Assembly: GCA_002066995.1 (NCBI GenBank)
Contig: MWTC01000012.1
Span: 1-64,000 of the forward strand
Origin: Sphingobacteriales bacterium UTBCD1
GTDB lineage: Bacteria > Bacteroidota > Bacteroidia > Chitinophagales > Chitinophagaceae
Length of the DNA stretch: 64,000 bases
Reading direction: 5' to 3'
How positions within the stretch are numbered: position 1 is the stretch's first letter; the number at the start of each line of letters is the position of its first letter. A model generated the notes under the pieces. That model searched no databases and was not told the DNA's origin. It saw nothing but the letters and a program-made list of their open reading frames with translations. The position numbers were made by a program, and so were the translations under genes. This document shows positions 63,498 through 64,000 of the stretch, piece after piece.

Positions 63498-64000
63498 TTA
63501 GAGACCGAATAATTTTACCGCATTCTGTGTGGTGATCCGGGCAATTTCTTCCAGTGGAAGTTGCTTGACCTCAGCCAATTTTTGAGCAACATACTTTATA
63601 TAGGCCGGCTCATTTCTTTTTCCCCGGTAAGGTACAGGAGCAAGATAGGGAGCATCAGTTTCCAGTACCACATTAGCCATGTTCAGTCCGGACATTACTT
63701 TATCCAATCCCGATTTTTTAAATGTCAAAACACCGCCTATTCCAAGATAAAACCCAAGATCAATGATCTGATGAGCCTGATCTGAGGTCCCCGAAAAACA
63801 ATGAAAGACTCCTTTTAATTTTCCTTTTTGATTCTTCCTTGCTATTTCAATGCATTCATCAATGGAATTCCTGGAATGGATAACAATAGGAATATCATGC
63901 TCCATTGCCCATTCGATCTGCTGTTGAAAAACTTCTATCTGCTGATCCTTGTAAGTAAGATCCCAATAGAAATCCAGCCCGGCCTCGCCAATGGCAATGA
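63498..64000 (-). CDS. TatD-family metal-dependent hydrolase (5' end outside the window)
   Basis: The C-terminal 167 codons of a TatD-type TIM-barrel nuclease/deacylase. The frame stays open to the window edge and starts within IAIGEAGLDFYWD, the family motif. It continues with PIVIHSRNSIDE, VFHCFSGTSDQA, GIGGVLTFKKS, LETDAPYLAPVPYRGKRNEPAY and the C-terminal TTQNAVKLFGL. Metal-binding His and Asp residues (VIHSR, FHCFSG, ETDAPY) are intact. The usual N-terminal DTHxH is beyond the window. Confidence 0.93.
   Translation of the reverse strand, partial: IAIGEAGLDFYWDLTYKDQQIEVFQQQIEWAMEHDIPIVIHSRNSIDECIEIARKNQKGKLKGVFHCFSGTSDQAHQIIDLGFYLGIGGVLTFKKSGLDKVMSGLNMANVVLETDAPYLAPVPYRGKRNEPAYIKYVAQKLAEVKQLPLEEIARITTQNAVKLFGL

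Overview
The window comes from a member of the Bacteroidota, most likely of the Chitinophagaceae type. The evidence is a type IX secretion/gliding set (porU, porV, gldJ and a PorP/SprF protein), an arginine operon with the Bacteroidota-type N-acyl-ornithine carbamoyltransferase, bshA, lipoproteins with Bacteroidota-style signal sequences, TAnnTTTG-like promoter elements, and several families of short palindromic repeats between and inside genes. Assignments rest on reading motifs by eye; no database search was run.

Region 1 (1-17514, all minus strand) is a signalling island. In transcription order it holds a FIST protein, a four-helix-bundle (S23-like) protein, a second FIST protein, a second and nearly identical four-helix-bundle protein, a 2793-residue soluble histidine kinase with 13 tandem GAF-like sensor modules, and three paralogous TPR-transmembrane histidine kinases (the last cut by the window edge). 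All four kinases end in almost the same kinase domain, and no response regulator lies among them. This is the most unusual part of the window.

Region 2 (17565-24283, minus strand) looks accessory: an alpha/beta hydrolase, two copies of a pair of NTF2-like lipoproteins, a class I methyltransferase, two DUF6090-type membrane proteins, a frameshifted hydrolase and a decayed peptidase fragment. Region 3 (24800-31298) is housekeeping: anmK, upp, a PorP/SprF protein, a dicarboxylate symporter, an alkyladenine glycosylase, an EI24-type membrane protein and an RsmI-like methyltransferase.

Region 4 (31322-41553, plus strand) is a complete arginine operon: GNAT acylglutamate synthase, argG, argC, proC, argD, argF', argB, argE-like, argH. 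It is preceded by a long leader with a possible 38-codon peptide ending in arginine codons and a stem-loop. The operon has been invaded by two four-helix-bundle genes, one intact and flanked by inverted repeats and one truncated, and by short repeats, including in-frame insertions in argC and argH.

Region 5 (41781-49326) has an FkbM methyltransferase, a decayed UbiA prenyltransferase, a small HTH protein, a beta-propeller lipoprotein and an overlapping pair of response regulator and 14-blade propeller sensor kinase. Region 6 (49608-64000) has an M28 peptidase, bshA, a degenerate EnvC-like protein, a DUF4292 lipoprotein, dut, ispF, the divergent porV-porU / gldJ-murF block, a tRNA-Ser(GGA) and a partial TatD hydrolase.
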